From contig CAKZIX010000030.1 of NCBI GenBank assembly GCA_936936565.1, forward strand, positions 51,750 through 115,749: a stretch of DNA of 64,000 nucleotides, written 5' to 3'. Of the stretch, positions 17,183 through 25,550 are shown piece after piece; positions within the stretch are counted from its first letter, which is position 1, and each line of letters opens with the position of its first letter. This DNA comes from an uncultured Nocardiaceae bacterium (GTDB lineage Bacteria; Actinomycetota; Actinomycetes; Mycobacteriales; Mycobacteriaceae). The position numbers and the translations under genes are program-made. The notes under the pieces are model-generated. The model had not been told where the DNA came from and ran no database searches. It saw nothing but the letters and a program-made list of their open reading frames with translations.

Positions 17183-17245
17183 TCGTCGACGGAGGTCTGG
17201 CGGCCGTCGGAGTGCACCGGCCGTTCGCGTCGTGACGGTGCGGGG

Positions 17246-18412
17246 TCAGCGGGGGAAGGTGGTTTGCGTGTCTTCGGGGCGGGCGTCGGCGGCTGTATAG
17301 GTGACGGTGTGGACCTTGTTGCCGTCGGCGTTGCGCAACGTGATGGTGCCGCCCCGGTTGCCGAGCTGAATGCCCTTGCCGTCCAACGGGATCGACAGCG
17401 ACTTGCCGGCGTCGACCGTGCCCGCAAGGGTCGTGATCCGGCCGTTGCGGTCGAGGAGTTCCCAGCCGGTCAGGTCTTGCGCCGTGTCGGTGTCGTTCGC
17501 CAGCACGATCACCTCGCGACCGTCGTCGGCACCGCCCGGGTTGAGCAGCGCCCGGTCGATCCGGATGCCGCCGCCAGGAGCCGACGGGGTCGTCGCGCCG
17601 GGTGCCGACCCGCCGCCCGATGCCGTGCCGCCGGGCGTCGTTGTGCCGGTGCCGTCGGTGCTTGCGCCGGGTGCGCCGCCGCCCGGGGTCGTTGCGCCGC
17701 CCGGCCCACCGGTTCCCGTGCCTGGGATCGGCTGCGCATGGTCGGTGATGATCTCGCTCAGTTCCCGAGCGCCCGCCGCGGGCTTGCCGTCCTCGTCGGT
17801 CGGCACGAATTGGGTTTGGAAGGCCAGGAACAGCCCGACGTAGCGATCGTCGAACTTCAGCACGATGCCGCCGTCGTGGAAGACGCCGTTGTCGCCGGCG
17901 AACCTGCCGACGTTGCCCTGGTTCATGTGGATGTTGTGAATACCGTGCAGGCCGTCGAGGTTGCCGAATTCCTTGTCGATCGGCTTGTTCAGGTTCTTCG
18001 TGAACTTGTCGCCGAACGCAAAGATTTCGCCACCGGATGCGCGGCACTGGTCCAGGTAGTTCGACAGCAGATCCTGTAGGTCGTCGCTGTGCGAACTGCC
18101 CGACGGCGGCAGCGCGGCGCCGTCTTCGAAGGCGAACAACTGCGCCTTCTGGTAGTCGAGTGCCTCCGCCTCGTTGGGCGCACGCTTGGTGAAACCTGTT
18201 TGCAGCGAGTTCAATCCGGCCAGAATTGCGTGTTCGGGCAGCGGGTCGACCACCCAGTAGACGACGAACGAGCCGTCGGTGGACTGCACGTTGACGGCGA
18301 TGCGCCACGGCTGCCCGGACGGTTCGAGTACTCGGATCTGCAGGTGTGGCGAGGAGTCGCCGTCCTCGCGCTGGTAACGATCCACGGTGCCGCGCAGCAC
18401 TCCGTACAGCAT
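17246..18412 (-). CDS. DUF2278 (YukJ-like) protein with C-terminal lamin-tail domain
   Basis: A 388-residue two-domain protein. Residues 1-215 match the YukJ/DUF2278 family (MLYGVLRGTV, then SPHLQIRVLEPSGQPWRIAVNV and the HNIHMNQGN stretch). A Gly/Thr/Pro-rich linker covers about 228-283. Residues 285-388 form a lamin-tail/LTD beta sandwich (REVIVLANDTDTAQDLTGWEL, then the SIPLDGKGIQLGNRGG turns). DUF2278-LTD fusions are known from bacteria without a proven function. There is no signal peptide, so it is probably cytoplasmic. It forms a single-gene unit. Confidence 0.85.
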   Translation of the reverse strand: MLYGVLRGTVDRYQREDGDSSPHLQIRVLEPSGQPWRIAVNVQSTDGSFVVYWVVDPLPEHAILAGLNSLQTGFTKRAPNEAEALDYQKAQLFAFEDGAALPPSGSSHSDDLQDLLSNYLDQCRASGGEIFAFGDKFTKNLNKPIDKEFGNLDGLHGIHNIHMNQGNVGRFAGDNGVFHDGGIVLKFDDRYVGLFLAFQTQFVPTDEDGKPAAGARELSEIITDHAQPIPGTGTGGPGGATTPGGGAPGASTDGTGTTTPGGTASGGGSAPGATTPSAPGGGIRIDRALLNPGGADDGREVIVLANDTDTAQDLTGWELLDRNGRITTLAGTVDAGKSLSIPLDGKGIQLGNRGGTITLRNADGNKVHTVTYTAADARPEDTQTTFPR

Positions 18413-18559
18413 TGCGTTCCCCTTCGCTCGTCTATGTCGAAAAGCTTGGCAGTCGCGGGCTCCGGAGTATCGAGTAGCCCGCTACCCGGGTTCGGGCCGT
18501 CTCGCACCCTATGACGGATGGGGGAGGGCGGCATCTGCACGGTGGTTGCGTTCCCTAAA

Positions 18560-18594
18560 CCAGAAATCCCCGCCGAATCGGCGGGGATTTCTGG
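18560..18594 (-). terminator. 16-bp perfect hairpin after the lipid-degradation operon
   Basis: Arms at 18560-18575 and 18579-18594 pair perfectly over a 3-nt loop, 11 bp beyond the stop of the hotdog gene. It ends the six-gene minus-strand operon. The rest of 18413-18604 holds no gene. Confidence 0.85.
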
Positions 18595-18604
18595 TGTGCG
18601 GCTA

Positions 18605-19075
18605 CTACTTGCCGAGCGCGCGCAACTGGTAGAGCCCCTTGGTGGTGGCCACCACGACACCGTTGGTGTCGGTGAGTGTGGCCTCGAGCTCGAAGTCGCA
18701 CTTGCCGTGTTCGGCTGCGGTGGCCTCGATACGGGCTATCTCGTCCTCCGACAGCGTGGCCTCCGACGTGATGTCGGTCTTTGCGGCCTTCTTGAAGAAG
18801 ATCTGCAGATCCTTCACCAGCGGGTAGTACGCCGAATTGTCGAACGTCGCCAACGGGATGGCGCCGCCGAGCATTTCACCGACGGTGAAGAGCACGCCGG
18901 CGTACATCACGCCGAAGTGGTTGCCGTTGCCCGCAATCGGTACTCGCAACTTGGCGTGGCCGCGCCGGATCTCGACGGCCTCGACGCCCATCTTGTGCGC
19001 GACCGGGATGAGCGATTCCAGCGAGCCGTTCAGAATGTCGGCGAACGGCGGAGTGTCCTGGGTGGTTTCGGTCAT
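18605..19075 (-). CDS. Hotdog-fold protein, DUF4442/PaaI-like thioesterase
   Basis: A 156-residue single hotdog domain. The central helix region GNHFGVMYAGVLFTVGEMLGG resembles PaaI/YiiD_C-type acyl-CoA thioesterases. It is the last gene of a six-gene operon, and its ATG overlaps the acyl-CoA dehydrogenase stop by ATGA. Release of CoA from an acyl intermediate of the pathway is the likely job, but the substrate is unknown. Confidence 0.8.
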   Translation of the reverse strand: MTETTQDTPPFADILNGSLESLIPVAHKMGVEAVEIRRGHAKLRVPIAGNGNHFGVMYAGVLFTVGEMLGGAIPLATFDNSAYYPLVKDLQIFFKKAAKTDITSEATLSEDEIARIEATAAEHGKCDFELEATLTDTNGVVVATTKGLYQLRALGK

Positions 19076-20319
19076 GCGCGCAGCAGTCCCTTCGCGATGT
19101 GGGTGATCTGTACTTCGTTCGAGCCGGCGTAGATCATCAGCGACTTCGCATCGCGTGCCATCTGCTCGACTGCATACTCCCGCATGTATCCGTTACCACC
19201 AAGTAACTGAACGGCCTCCATGGCAACGTCGGTGACGGCTTGTGACGAGTACGCCTTCATAGCCGACGCCTCGGCAAGGGTGGGCAGCTTTCCGTCCCGG
19301 GCCATCTCGATGCCGCGAAACACCATGGCTTCCACATTGATTCGGGCGATTTCCATGTTGGCCAGCTTCAGTTGGATCAACTGGAAGTCGGCGATCGGCC
19401 GGCCCCAGAGGCTACGGTTCTTCGCGTAGTCGAGGCAGATGCGCAGGCACTCCTCGATCACGCCGAGCGCCATGGCGGCCACGCCGACACGTTCCATGAC
19501 AAAGCCTTCGCGCGCGCTGTCGCGCCCGTCGCCGCTGCCCTTGCGCTCCTCGGTTTCGCCGAGCAGCCGGTCCCGGCTCACCCGTACGTTGTCGAAGAAC
19601 AGTTCGCCGGTGTGGCTGGCGTTGATGCCCATCTTCTTGAACGGCTTGCCCTGGGTGAAGCCGTCCATGCCGCGATCGAGCACGAACCCGAGCACCTTGC
19701 GTTCGCGTGGTTCGACGGCGTCGTCGAACAACTTGGCGTACACGATCACGACGTCGGCGTCCGGACCGTTGGTGATGAACGTCTTCTGCCCGTTGAGGAT
19801 GTAGTCCTCGCCGTCGCGTTTGACGGTGGTTTTCATGCCGCCGAAGGCGTCGGAGCCCGAGTCGGGCTCGGTGATCGCCCAGGCCGCGATTTTGTCCATC
19901 GTCACCAGTTCGGGCAGCCAGCGCTTGCGCTGCGCCTGGGTGCCCTCCTTGAGGATCGTGGTGACGCCGAGGCCGTAGTGCACGCCGAATGTCACGAACA
20001 GACCCATACACGCCGCGCACAGCTCCTTGGTCAGGATGACGCCCATGCTCTCCTGGCCGCCGAGACCCAAACCGCCGGCGCCGGAGCGCTTCTTGTCTTT
20101 CTGCTCGCCGGTGTCCGGGGCTTCGCCGGCGGCCAGGATCTTCTGTAGGGCGTCGGTCGCCATCTCGTCGATGGCGAACGTCTTGAGCAGGTTGCGCAGA
20201 ATCGGGTAGGGCGACACCTCGCCGGATTCGAGGCCGTCGCGGTGGGGCCGGACGTTCGCGTCCATCCATTCCCGGACCGCTCCGATGATCAGATTGTCGG
20301 TTTCCGACCATTCGTACAT
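19072..20319 (-). CDS. Acyl-CoA dehydrogenase (FadE family)
   Basis: A 415-residue flavoprotein of normal length. The FAD/substrate loop WAITEPDSGSDAFGG is followed by NGQKTFITNG, and the C-terminal helical domain has QLLGGNGYMREYAVEQMARDAK. It introduces the alpha-beta double bond in an acyl-CoA. ATG 20319 is used because it starts the first helix YEWSETDNL; the longer frame has no support. Co-operonic SDR, MaoC, SRPBCC and thiolase-like genes supply the remaining beta-oxidation steps. Confidence 0.93.
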   Translation of the reverse strand: MYEWSETDNLIIGAVREWMDANVRPHRDGLESGEVSPYPILRNLLKTFAIDEMATDALQKILAAGEAPDTGEQKDKKRSGAGGLGLGGQESMGVILTKELCAACMGLFVTFGVHYGLGVTTILKEGTQAQRKRWLPELVTMDKIAAWAITEPDSGSDAFGGMKTTVKRDGEDYILNGQKTFITNGPDADVVIVYAKLFDDAVEPRERKVLGFVLDRGMDGFTQGKPFKKMGINASHTGELFFDNVRVSRDRLLGETEERKGSGDGRDSAREGFVMERVGVAAMALGVIEECLRICLDYAKNRSLWGRPIADFQLIQLKLANMEIARINVEAMVFRGIEMARDGKLPTLAEASAMKAYSSQAVTDVAMEAVQLLGGNGYMREYAVEQMARDAKSLMIYAGSNEVQITHIAKGLLRA

Positions 20320-20327
20320 GTCGCCTC

Positions 20328-21197
20328 CTACGGCAGCCGGCTGGCGATGTCGTCGATCTGCCACGGACCGTCGGTCTCGATGGTCCGCACGTCGTGCCAG
20401 CCGGCGAGCTCCGAAATCGCGCCGCCCTGCACCGCGAAAACCTTGCCGGTGATGGGGCATTTCTCGGTGGACAGGTACGCGACCAGGGGCGAGATGTTCG
20501 CCGGGCTGAAGGCGTCGAACTCACCCTCGCCGACCTCGGCGGCGAACAGCGCGTCCATGCCGGGCGTCGCGAGCGTCAGCCGCGTACGGGCAATGGGCGC
20601 AATGGCATTCACGCGCACGCCGTAGCGCTCGAGTTCGTCGGCCGCGACCAGGGTGAGCGCGGCGATGCCCGCCTTGGCGGCGCCGTAGTTGGCCTGGCCG
20701 GCATTCGGCACCGTGGTGCCGGAGGCCGACGCGGTGTTCACGACCGCGGCATTGGGTTGGTTGCCGGACTTGCTCTGCGACTTCCAGTACGCCGCGGCGT
20801 GCCGCAGCACCGCGAAATGGCCCTTGAGGTGCACGGTGAGCACCGCATCCCACTGTGCTTCCTCGAGCCCGGCGACGAAGCCGTCGCGCAGGATCCCGGC
20901 ATTGTTGATCACCACGTCCAGCCCGCCGAACTCGTCGACTGCCTGCGTCACGAGATTCTGGGCGCCGTCCCAGGTGGCGATGTTGTCGGTGTTGGCGACA
21001 GCGCTGCCGCCGGCGGCGACGATCTCGTCGACGACCTGCTGCGCCGGCCCGGTGTCGGCACCTTCGCCGGCGTTGTCGCCGCCGAGGTCGTTGACGACGA
21101 CCGCTGCGCCTTCGGCTGCGAACAGCAGCGCGTGCTCACGGCCGATGCCGCGTCCGGCACCGGTGACGACGGCGATCCGTCCGTCCAATGCGCCCAT
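20328..21197 (-). CDS. Short-chain dehydrogenase, 3-hydroxyacyl-CoA type
   Basis: A 289-residue SDR with VVTGAGRGIGREHALLFA (residues 10-27), NNAGILRD, catalytic Ser in NTASASG and YGAAK (Tyr-Lys). The long loop VNDLGGDNAGEGADTGPAQ is typical of the (3R)-hydroxyacyl-CoA dehydrogenase part of multifunctional MFE-2-like and Hsd4A-like enzymes. Here the hydratase function is encoded separately by the next gene, a MaoC protein. RBS GAAGGAG lies before ATG 21197. It is the NAD(P)-dependent dehydrogenase step of the operon. Confidence 0.92.
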   Translation of the reverse strand: MGALDGRIAVVTGAGRGIGREHALLFAAEGAAVVVNDLGGDNAGEGADTGPAQQVVDEIVAAGGSAVANTDNIATWDGAQNLVTQAVDEFGGLDVVINNAGILRDGFVAGLEEAQWDAVLTVHLKGHFAVLRHAAAYWKSQSKSGNQPNAAVVNTASASGTTVPNAGQANYGAAKAGIAALTLVAADELERYGVRVNAIAPIARTRLTLATPGMDALFAAEVGEGEFDAFSPANISPLVAYLSTEKCPITGKVFAVQGGAISELAGWHDVRTIETDGPWQIDDIASRLP

Positions 21198-21265
21198 GAA
21201 GTTCAGCTCCTTCGGAGAGGGGAAATGCGCGGCGCGCTCGGTCGGGGTGAGCGCGCCGCGCAGCT

Positions 21266-22129
21266 TCAGTCGGAGACGACCGCGAGGCCGTCCTTGACGA
21301 CCACCTCGTCGCCCGCCGTAGTTTCGAATTGATAGGTGGTGGCGCCGTCGTGCGAGCCGCGACGCCAGATGGTCGTTTCGAGGTCCTGGCCAGGGAGCAC
21401 GGGCTTGGCGAAACGCACCGCAAACCGGCGCAGCCGGGTCACGTCGGAATCGGCGACCTCGCTCAGCAGCGCCCACGACGTGAATGCCATCGTGCACAGC
21501 CCGTGGTTGATGATGCCGGGCAGGCCGAGTTCCTTGGCCAGTTCGGCGTCCAGGTGGATCGGGTTGGGATCGCCGGACGGCCCGGTGTAGCGGAACGTCT
21601 GGTCGTCGTCGACGTGCTGGCTCACCTTCGCCACCGGTGCCTGCGCACGCAGACTTTCGTCGAACTTGTGCGTGGGTGCCAGTTCGCCAATTGTCTTGCC
21701 GGCGTTGATGCCACGCACGAAACAGGTGACGTACTGCGTGTTGACCAGTGCACCGTCGGCGGCGCGCGCCTCGACGACGATCGCGGCGGCGGTGCCGTTG
21801 TCGAGTCCGGCATAACCGGTCGCCTTGGCGCGGGTGATGAGTTGTTCACCCGGCCGAACCGCACGGCCGAAGTGAAAGTCCTGCTCGCCGTGCACGATTC
21901 GTGGGATTGCCGCGATCGGCAGCACCTCGAGCGCCGGTTCCATCATCGACTCGAATACCGGGACGACGTTGAACACCGGGGGTGCGATGTCACCGTTGCG
22001 ATGCGCGGGGATCGGATCGTTGGTTGCCGCAGCGTATTCCGCGATCCGCTCCCGGGTCACCTCGAAGGTGACCTCCTCGGTCCACCGCCCGATTCCGGAA
22101 TCGTCGAACTCGTATTCTTGCTCGGTCAT
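21266..22129 (-). CDS. MaoC-type double-hotdog enoyl-CoA hydratase
   Basis: A 287-residue protein with two hotdog halves. The C-terminal half carries the hydratase motif SGDPNPIHLDAELAKELG (Asp and His catalytic). The N-terminal half is divergent (NDPIPAHR). This is the Hsd4B/MFE-2 hydratase-2 architecture, which hydrates trans-2-enoyl-CoA to the (3R)-hydroxy form used by the adjacent SDR. The gene lies four bp downstream of the SRPBCC gene in the operon. Confidence 0.92.
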   Translation of the reverse strand: MTEQEYEFDDSGIGRWTEEVTFEVTRERIAEYAAATNDPIPAHRNGDIAPPVFNVVPVFESMMEPALEVLPIAAIPRIVHGEQDFHFGRAVRPGEQLITRAKATGYAGLDNGTAAAIVVEARAADGALVNTQYVTCFVRGINAGKTIGELAPTHKFDESLRAQAPVAKVSQHVDDDQTFRYTGPSGDPNPIHLDAELAKELGLPGIINHGLCTMAFTSWALLSEVADSDVTRLRRFAVRFAKPVLPGQDLETTIWRRGSHDGATTYQFETTAGDEVVVKDGLAVVSD

Positions 22130-22133
22130 GGCC

Positions 22134-22577
22134 TCAGACGCCCGCCGTGGCCAGCGCGTCGAGCTGGTCCAGCGACTTCTCGAGGTGCTTGCGGCCTTCC
22201 TTCTCGACCGCCTTGCCGAGCGCGCCCTTGATCAGCGCGCCCTCGAAGTCGCCGGCGACGTTGAACACGGTGCCGCCGTCCTCGGCGGGAACCAGCTCGA
22301 AGGTGAACGCCACCTTCACTCCGGCCATGCCGGTCGCGCTGAGCGCCAACTTCGACGGGGCCTCGACGGCGTCGACGTGCCATTCGAACTTGTTGGCCAT
22401 GCCGAGCATGACGACCTTCGCGACCAGCGTGGACCCGACCGCGACGACGGCCGGCGGCTCCTCCATCCAGCGTTCGTGGATGGTGAACCACTCGCCCCAG
22501 GTGTTCGGGTTCGAGGCGATGGCGTAGAGCTGCTCCGGCGATGCGGTCATGGTCTTGCTGTGCTCGATGTGTCCCAT
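22134..22577 (-). CDS. SRPBCC (START/polyketide-cyclase fold) protein
   Basis: A 147-residue single-domain protein with the SRPBCC pattern: a helix EQLYAIASNPNTWGEWF after strand one and a long C-terminal helix (IKGALGKAVEKEGRKHLEKSL). Such domains bind hydrophobic ligands. In this operon it may hold or deliver the acyl or sterol intermediate (inference). ATG 22577 has a GGAG-containing site upstream; the longer frame is antisense noise. Confidence 0.85.
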   Translation of the reverse strand: MGHIEHSKTMTASPEQLYAIASNPNTWGEWFTIHERWMEEPPAVVAVGSTLVAKVVMLGMANKFEWHVDAVEAPSKLALSATGMAGVKVAFTFELVPAEDGGTVFNVAGDFEGALIKGALGKAVEKEGRKHLEKSLDQLDALATAGV

Positions 22578-22633
22578 GGCGATACTCCTCGTTGAGTTGA
22601 AACGTTGGCGGACTCGATGTTTCGGGGTTCGGT

Positions 22634-23845
22634 TCAGCGGTCGGCGCGCTGGTAGGCAGTGACGACGGCGGCGCCGCCGAGTCCGATGTTGTGCTGCAAG
22701 GCGGCGGTCACACCCGGCACCTGACGCTTGTCGGCGGTGCCGCGCAACTGCCACGTGAGCTCGGCACACTGGGCCAAACCCGTTGCGCCCAAAGGATGTC
22801 CCTTCGAGATGAGCCCACCCGACGGATTGACGACCCAGCGGCCGCCGTAGGTGGTCTCGTTGTTGTCGATCAGCTTCGCGGCCTCGCCCTCGGCGCACAG
22901 ACCCAGCGCCTCGTAGAGCACCAGTTCGTTGGCCGAGAAGCAGTCGTGCAGTTCGAGCACCTGGAAGTCCTCGGGTCCCAATCCGCTGGACTGGTAAACC
23001 TTCTGCGCCGCACGGGCATTCATGTCGTAGCCGATGATGTTGCGCGCCGTGCCGTCGAAGGTCGACTTGTTGTCGGTGGTCATCGCCTGCGCGACGATCT
23101 CCACGGCTTTGCTTGCCAGACCGTGCTTTTCGACGAACGCCTCGCTCGCGAGGATGGCCGCGCCCGAGCCGTCGGAGGTCGGTGAGCATTGCAGCTTGGT
23201 GAGCGGCTCGGTGATCAGCGGTGCGTCGAGGATCTCCTGCAGCGTGTACTCGTCCTGGAACTGGGAGTACGGGTTGTGCACCGAATGCTTGTGATTCTTG
23301 TAACCGATCTTGGCGAAATGCTCTGCGGTAGTTCCGTATTGCTCCATGTGCTCGAGGCCGGCACAGGCGAACATCCATGGGGCGGGCGGGAAGTTCGGGG
23401 TGTACTTACCGATCTCCAGCAGGCCGTTGATGAAGGGCAGCACCGGCTGCTCACGATCTTCGAACATCGTCCCGAGCGAGCCGGGATTCATCTTCTCGAA
23501 CCCGAGTGCCAGCGTGCAGTCGGCGGTGCCGCCCCGGATCGCCGAGGCAGCCAGATACAGCGCGGTCGAGCCCGTCGAGCAGTTGTTGTTCACATTGACC
23601 ACCGGCACGCCCGTCATGCCGAGCTCGTACACCGCGCGCTGGCCGGAGCACGACTCGCCGTAGACGTAGCCGACGTAGGCGGCCTCCACCTGGTCGTAGC
23701 CGATGCCGGCATCGGCGAGCGCCTTGGTGCCGGACTCGCGGGCCATGTCGGGGTAGTCCCAGACGCTGCCGTCCTCGTTGCGGCGCCGACCCGGCTTCTC
23801 GAACTTGGTCATGCCGACGCCGACGACAAAAACTCGGTTCGCCAT
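22634..23845 (-). CDS. Thiolase-fold lipid-transfer protein (SCP-x/Ltp type)
   Basis: A 403-residue thiolase-superfamily protein. It keeps the nucleophilic Cys89 in NNNCSTGS, the motif ELHDCFSANE and the C-terminal GHPLGATG. It lacks the second catalytic Cys context of degradative thiolases, as is usual for SCP2-type Ltp proteins, which can act as thiolases or aldolases on branched or sterol side-chain acyl-CoAs. It is the promoter-proximal gene of the operon. ATG 23845 is preceded by a strong GGAGG. Confidence 0.92.
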   Translation of the reverse strand: MANRVFVVGVGMTKFEKPGRRRNEDGSVWDYPDMARESGTKALADAGIGYDQVEAAYVGYVYGESCSGQRAVYELGMTGVPVVNVNNNCSTGSTALYLAASAIRGGTADCTLALGFEKMNPGSLGTMFEDREQPVLPFINGLLEIGKYTPNFPPAPWMFACAGLEHMEQYGTTAEHFAKIGYKNHKHSVHNPYSQFQDEYTLQEILDAPLITEPLTKLQCSPTSDGSGAAILASEAFVEKHGLASKAVEIVAQAMTTDNKSTFDGTARNIIGYDMNARAAQKVYQSSGLGPEDFQVLELHDCFSANELVLYEALGLCAEGEAAKLIDNNETTYGGRWVVNPSGGLISKGHPLGATGLAQCAELTWQLRGTADKRQVPGVTAALQHNIGLGGAAVVTAYQRADR

Positions 23846-23893
23846 CGCGGACCTCCCTGTCCTCTTCATTGAAGACGCCCGTCCTCATGTGCG

Positions 23894-23906
23894 GACGACT
23901 GTCGTC
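23894..23906. promoter_or_regulatory. Perfect palindrome in the divergent promoter, likely TetR operator
   Basis: GACGACTGTCGTC is a perfect 6+1+6 palindrome 49 bp before the thiolase gene. A further GTCGTC half-site lies at 23928-23933. It falls between the lipid-degradation operon (minus) and the TetR gene (plus), the normal place for a shared operator. It does not match the KstR or KstR2 motifs as I know them. Confidence 0.55.
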
Positions 23907-24016
23907 AGATTATGGTTGGGGACACCCGTCGTCAATTAGTCCATCATGTGACTCACGACACATTCGGTGCCGGGGTAAAGTGCGAAAGCCCAGCCCAGAC
24001 CAGCGAAAGATGCCGG

Positions 24017-24658
24017 ATGCCGAACCCTGTGCCCGACGACGAATCCGCCACCGGCGGACGAGTCTGGCTTGGCGCCACCAAGCAGGAGCGGCAAACGATT
24101 CGGCGCTACGCATTTCTCGAGGCCGCGCTCGACATCATCGGCGAAACGGGCACCGCCGGCGTCAGCGTGCGGTCGCTGTGCCGCCGTGCGGGACTCACCG
24201 ACCGGTATTTCTACGAGAGCTTCGAGTCTCGCGACGCGCTCGTGGTGCAGTTGTTCGAACAGGTCGCGCACGACGTGTACGAGCGAGTTGCCGCCGCCAC
24301 GCGCGGCCTGGAAGAGCCCGAAGCCTGGGCGCGCGCGGCGGTTCGCGTCCTGGTCGACGTCGCCACCGAGGATCCCCGCAAGGGCAAACTGCTTCTGGTG
24401 GAACCGCTCTCGGAACCGTCGCTCAGCCTCGCCGCGATCGCGTCGGTGCCCAGCCTCACCAAGATTCTCGGGCTCACCGCCCTGTACAGAGACGCCAGCA
24501 AGCGGCAGCGCGCAATGACCGCGATCGGGCTCACCGGCATGATCGGTGGTCTGTTCGCGGCGTGGCTGTCGGACAATCTGCACGTCAGCGCCGACGAGCT
24601 CGTCGAGCACTGCGTCGGCATGATCGTCGGCTCGGCCACCTATCCCACCCGCACCTAG
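24017..24658 (+). CDS. TetR-family regulator divergent from the lipid-degradation operon
   Basis: A 213-residue TetR protein with HTH at about 28-75 (SVRSLCRRAGLTDRYFYESF) and a ligand-binding C-terminal domain. Its position suggests it represses the six-gene operon and itself, with an acyl-CoA or CoA-ester intermediate as likely inducer (inference). Of the possible starts, ATG 24017 gives the usual short N-terminal arm. It ends 12 bp from the convergent DUF3349 gene, with a palindrome GCGGCCGGCCGC between. Confidence 0.9.
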   Translation: MPNPVPDDESATGGRVWLGATKQERQTIRRYAFLEAALDIIGETGTAGVSVRSLCRRAGLTDRYFYESFESRDALVVQLFEQVAHDVYERVAAATRGLEEPEAWARAAVRVLVDVATEDPRKGKLLLVEPLSEPSLSLAAIASVPSLTKILGLTALYRDASKRQRAMTAIGLTGMIGGLFAAWLSDNLHVSADELVEHCVGMIVGSATYPTRT

Positions 24659-24670
24659 GCGGCCGGCCGC

Positions 24671-24964
24671 TCAGTCGTCGCCGACCGGCCAGCCTGCCGC
24701 CACCAGTCGCGCGCGCACCCGCGCCACGTCGGACGCACTCGGCATTTCGTTGGTCACCTTGGTGATCATCACGCCGATGTCTGCCTTGTCGACCGGGATA
24801 TCGCCCTGTTCGACGAGGACGTCGGCAACTCGGCGCACCTCGTCGTCCGACAGGCGACGGGCCAGCAGCGCGAACAAGGGCAGATAGTCGCTCTCCGGCA
24901 CGCCCTGCGGATACCCGGCCCGCAGCCAGGAAATGATGTTCGCCAACAGTGCTGGAAGGGCCAT
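24671..24964 (-). CDS. DUF3349 protein, copy 2
   Basis: A 97-residue protein of the actinobacterial DUF3349 family. It is recognisable by LLANIISWLRAGYPQGVPE at the start, RLSDDEVRRVADVLVEQG in the middle and AAGWPVGDD at the end. The small helical fold is known structurally, but the function is not. It lies 5 bp after its paralogue in the pitA operon, a setting shared with mycobacterial Rv0543c. Confidence 0.9.
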   Translation of the reverse strand: MALPALLANIISWLRAGYPQGVPESDYLPLFALLARRLSDDEVRRVADVLVEQGDIPVDKADIGVMITKVTNEMPSASDVARVRARLVAAGWPVGDD

Positions 24965-24969
24965 ACGTC

Positions 24970-25269
24970 CTAGTGTTCCGCAGGATGGGCCAGCGGCCAG
25001 CCACCTGCCGCCAACCGGGCCGCAACCCGCGCGATGTCGTCGTCGCCCGGCTGCTCGTGCGCCAGCTCGGTGATCGCGGCGCCGATCGCCTCCCGATCGA
25101 TCACTCCGTCGCCCGATTCCGCGACGAGTTGGTCGGCGATGCTGCGCACCTCGTGGTCGGTGAGGCGACGGTGCAGCACCGCCAGCAGCGCCACATAGTC
25201 TTCCTGTGGGACGCCATCCGGATAGCCGGCGCGCACCCAATGCACGATTCGCTCGAAGACGTTGCTCAC
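24970..25269 (-). CDS. DUF3349 protein, copy 1
   Basis: A 99-residue paralogue of the following gene (VHWVRAGYPDGVPQEDYVALLAVL; RRLTDHEVRSIADQLV; AGGWPLAHP). The GTG start at 25269 overlaps the stop of the upstream membrane-protein gene (GTGA) and has a strong GGAGG 5 bp before it. Tandem duplication inside the pitA operon is evident. A role linked to phosphate uptake is only suggested by context. Confidence 0.9.
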   Translation of the reverse strand: MSNVFERIVHWVRAGYPDGVPQEDYVALLAVLHRRLTDHEVRSIADQLVAESGDGVIDREAIGAAITELAHEQPGDDDIARVAARLAAGGWPLAHPAEH

Positions 25270-25541
25270 TTCTTTCCTCCGAGGAACGAGATCCCGAGTT
25301 GATGTCCGATGAAGTCGCGGGCGATGAACAGCAGTCCGACGGCGACGGCGACGGCGACCAGACCGAAGCAGAGATACGCGGCCACTCGCGTCGCGCTGTT
25401 GCGCTCGCCGACGAGGGTGCCGTCGTCGGCCGACCAGAAACGAATTCCGAATGCGAAGATCAGCGGTAGACCGGCGCCGAACAAAAAGGCGACGACCACG
25501 ATCCGCCAATACGCTTCGACACTCACGGCAAATGTATGCAC
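25266..25541 (-). CDS. Small two-helix membrane protein of the pitA operon (Rv0544c-like)
   Basis: A 91-residue protein with two hydrophobic segments (residues 11-35 and 51-72) separated by a polar loop. It sits 9 bp after pitA and is coupled by GTGA overlap to the first DUF3349 gene, the same order as M. tuberculosis Rv0545c-Rv0544c-Rv0543c from memory. It may be a PitA accessory subunit; no catalytic motif is seen. Confidence 0.8.
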   Translation of the reverse strand: MHTFAVSVEAYWRIVVVAFLFGAGLPLIFAFGIRFWSADDGTLVGERNSATRVAAYLCFGLVAVAVAVGLLFIARDFIGHQLGISFLGGKK

Positions 25542-25550
25542 GGCGGTTTC

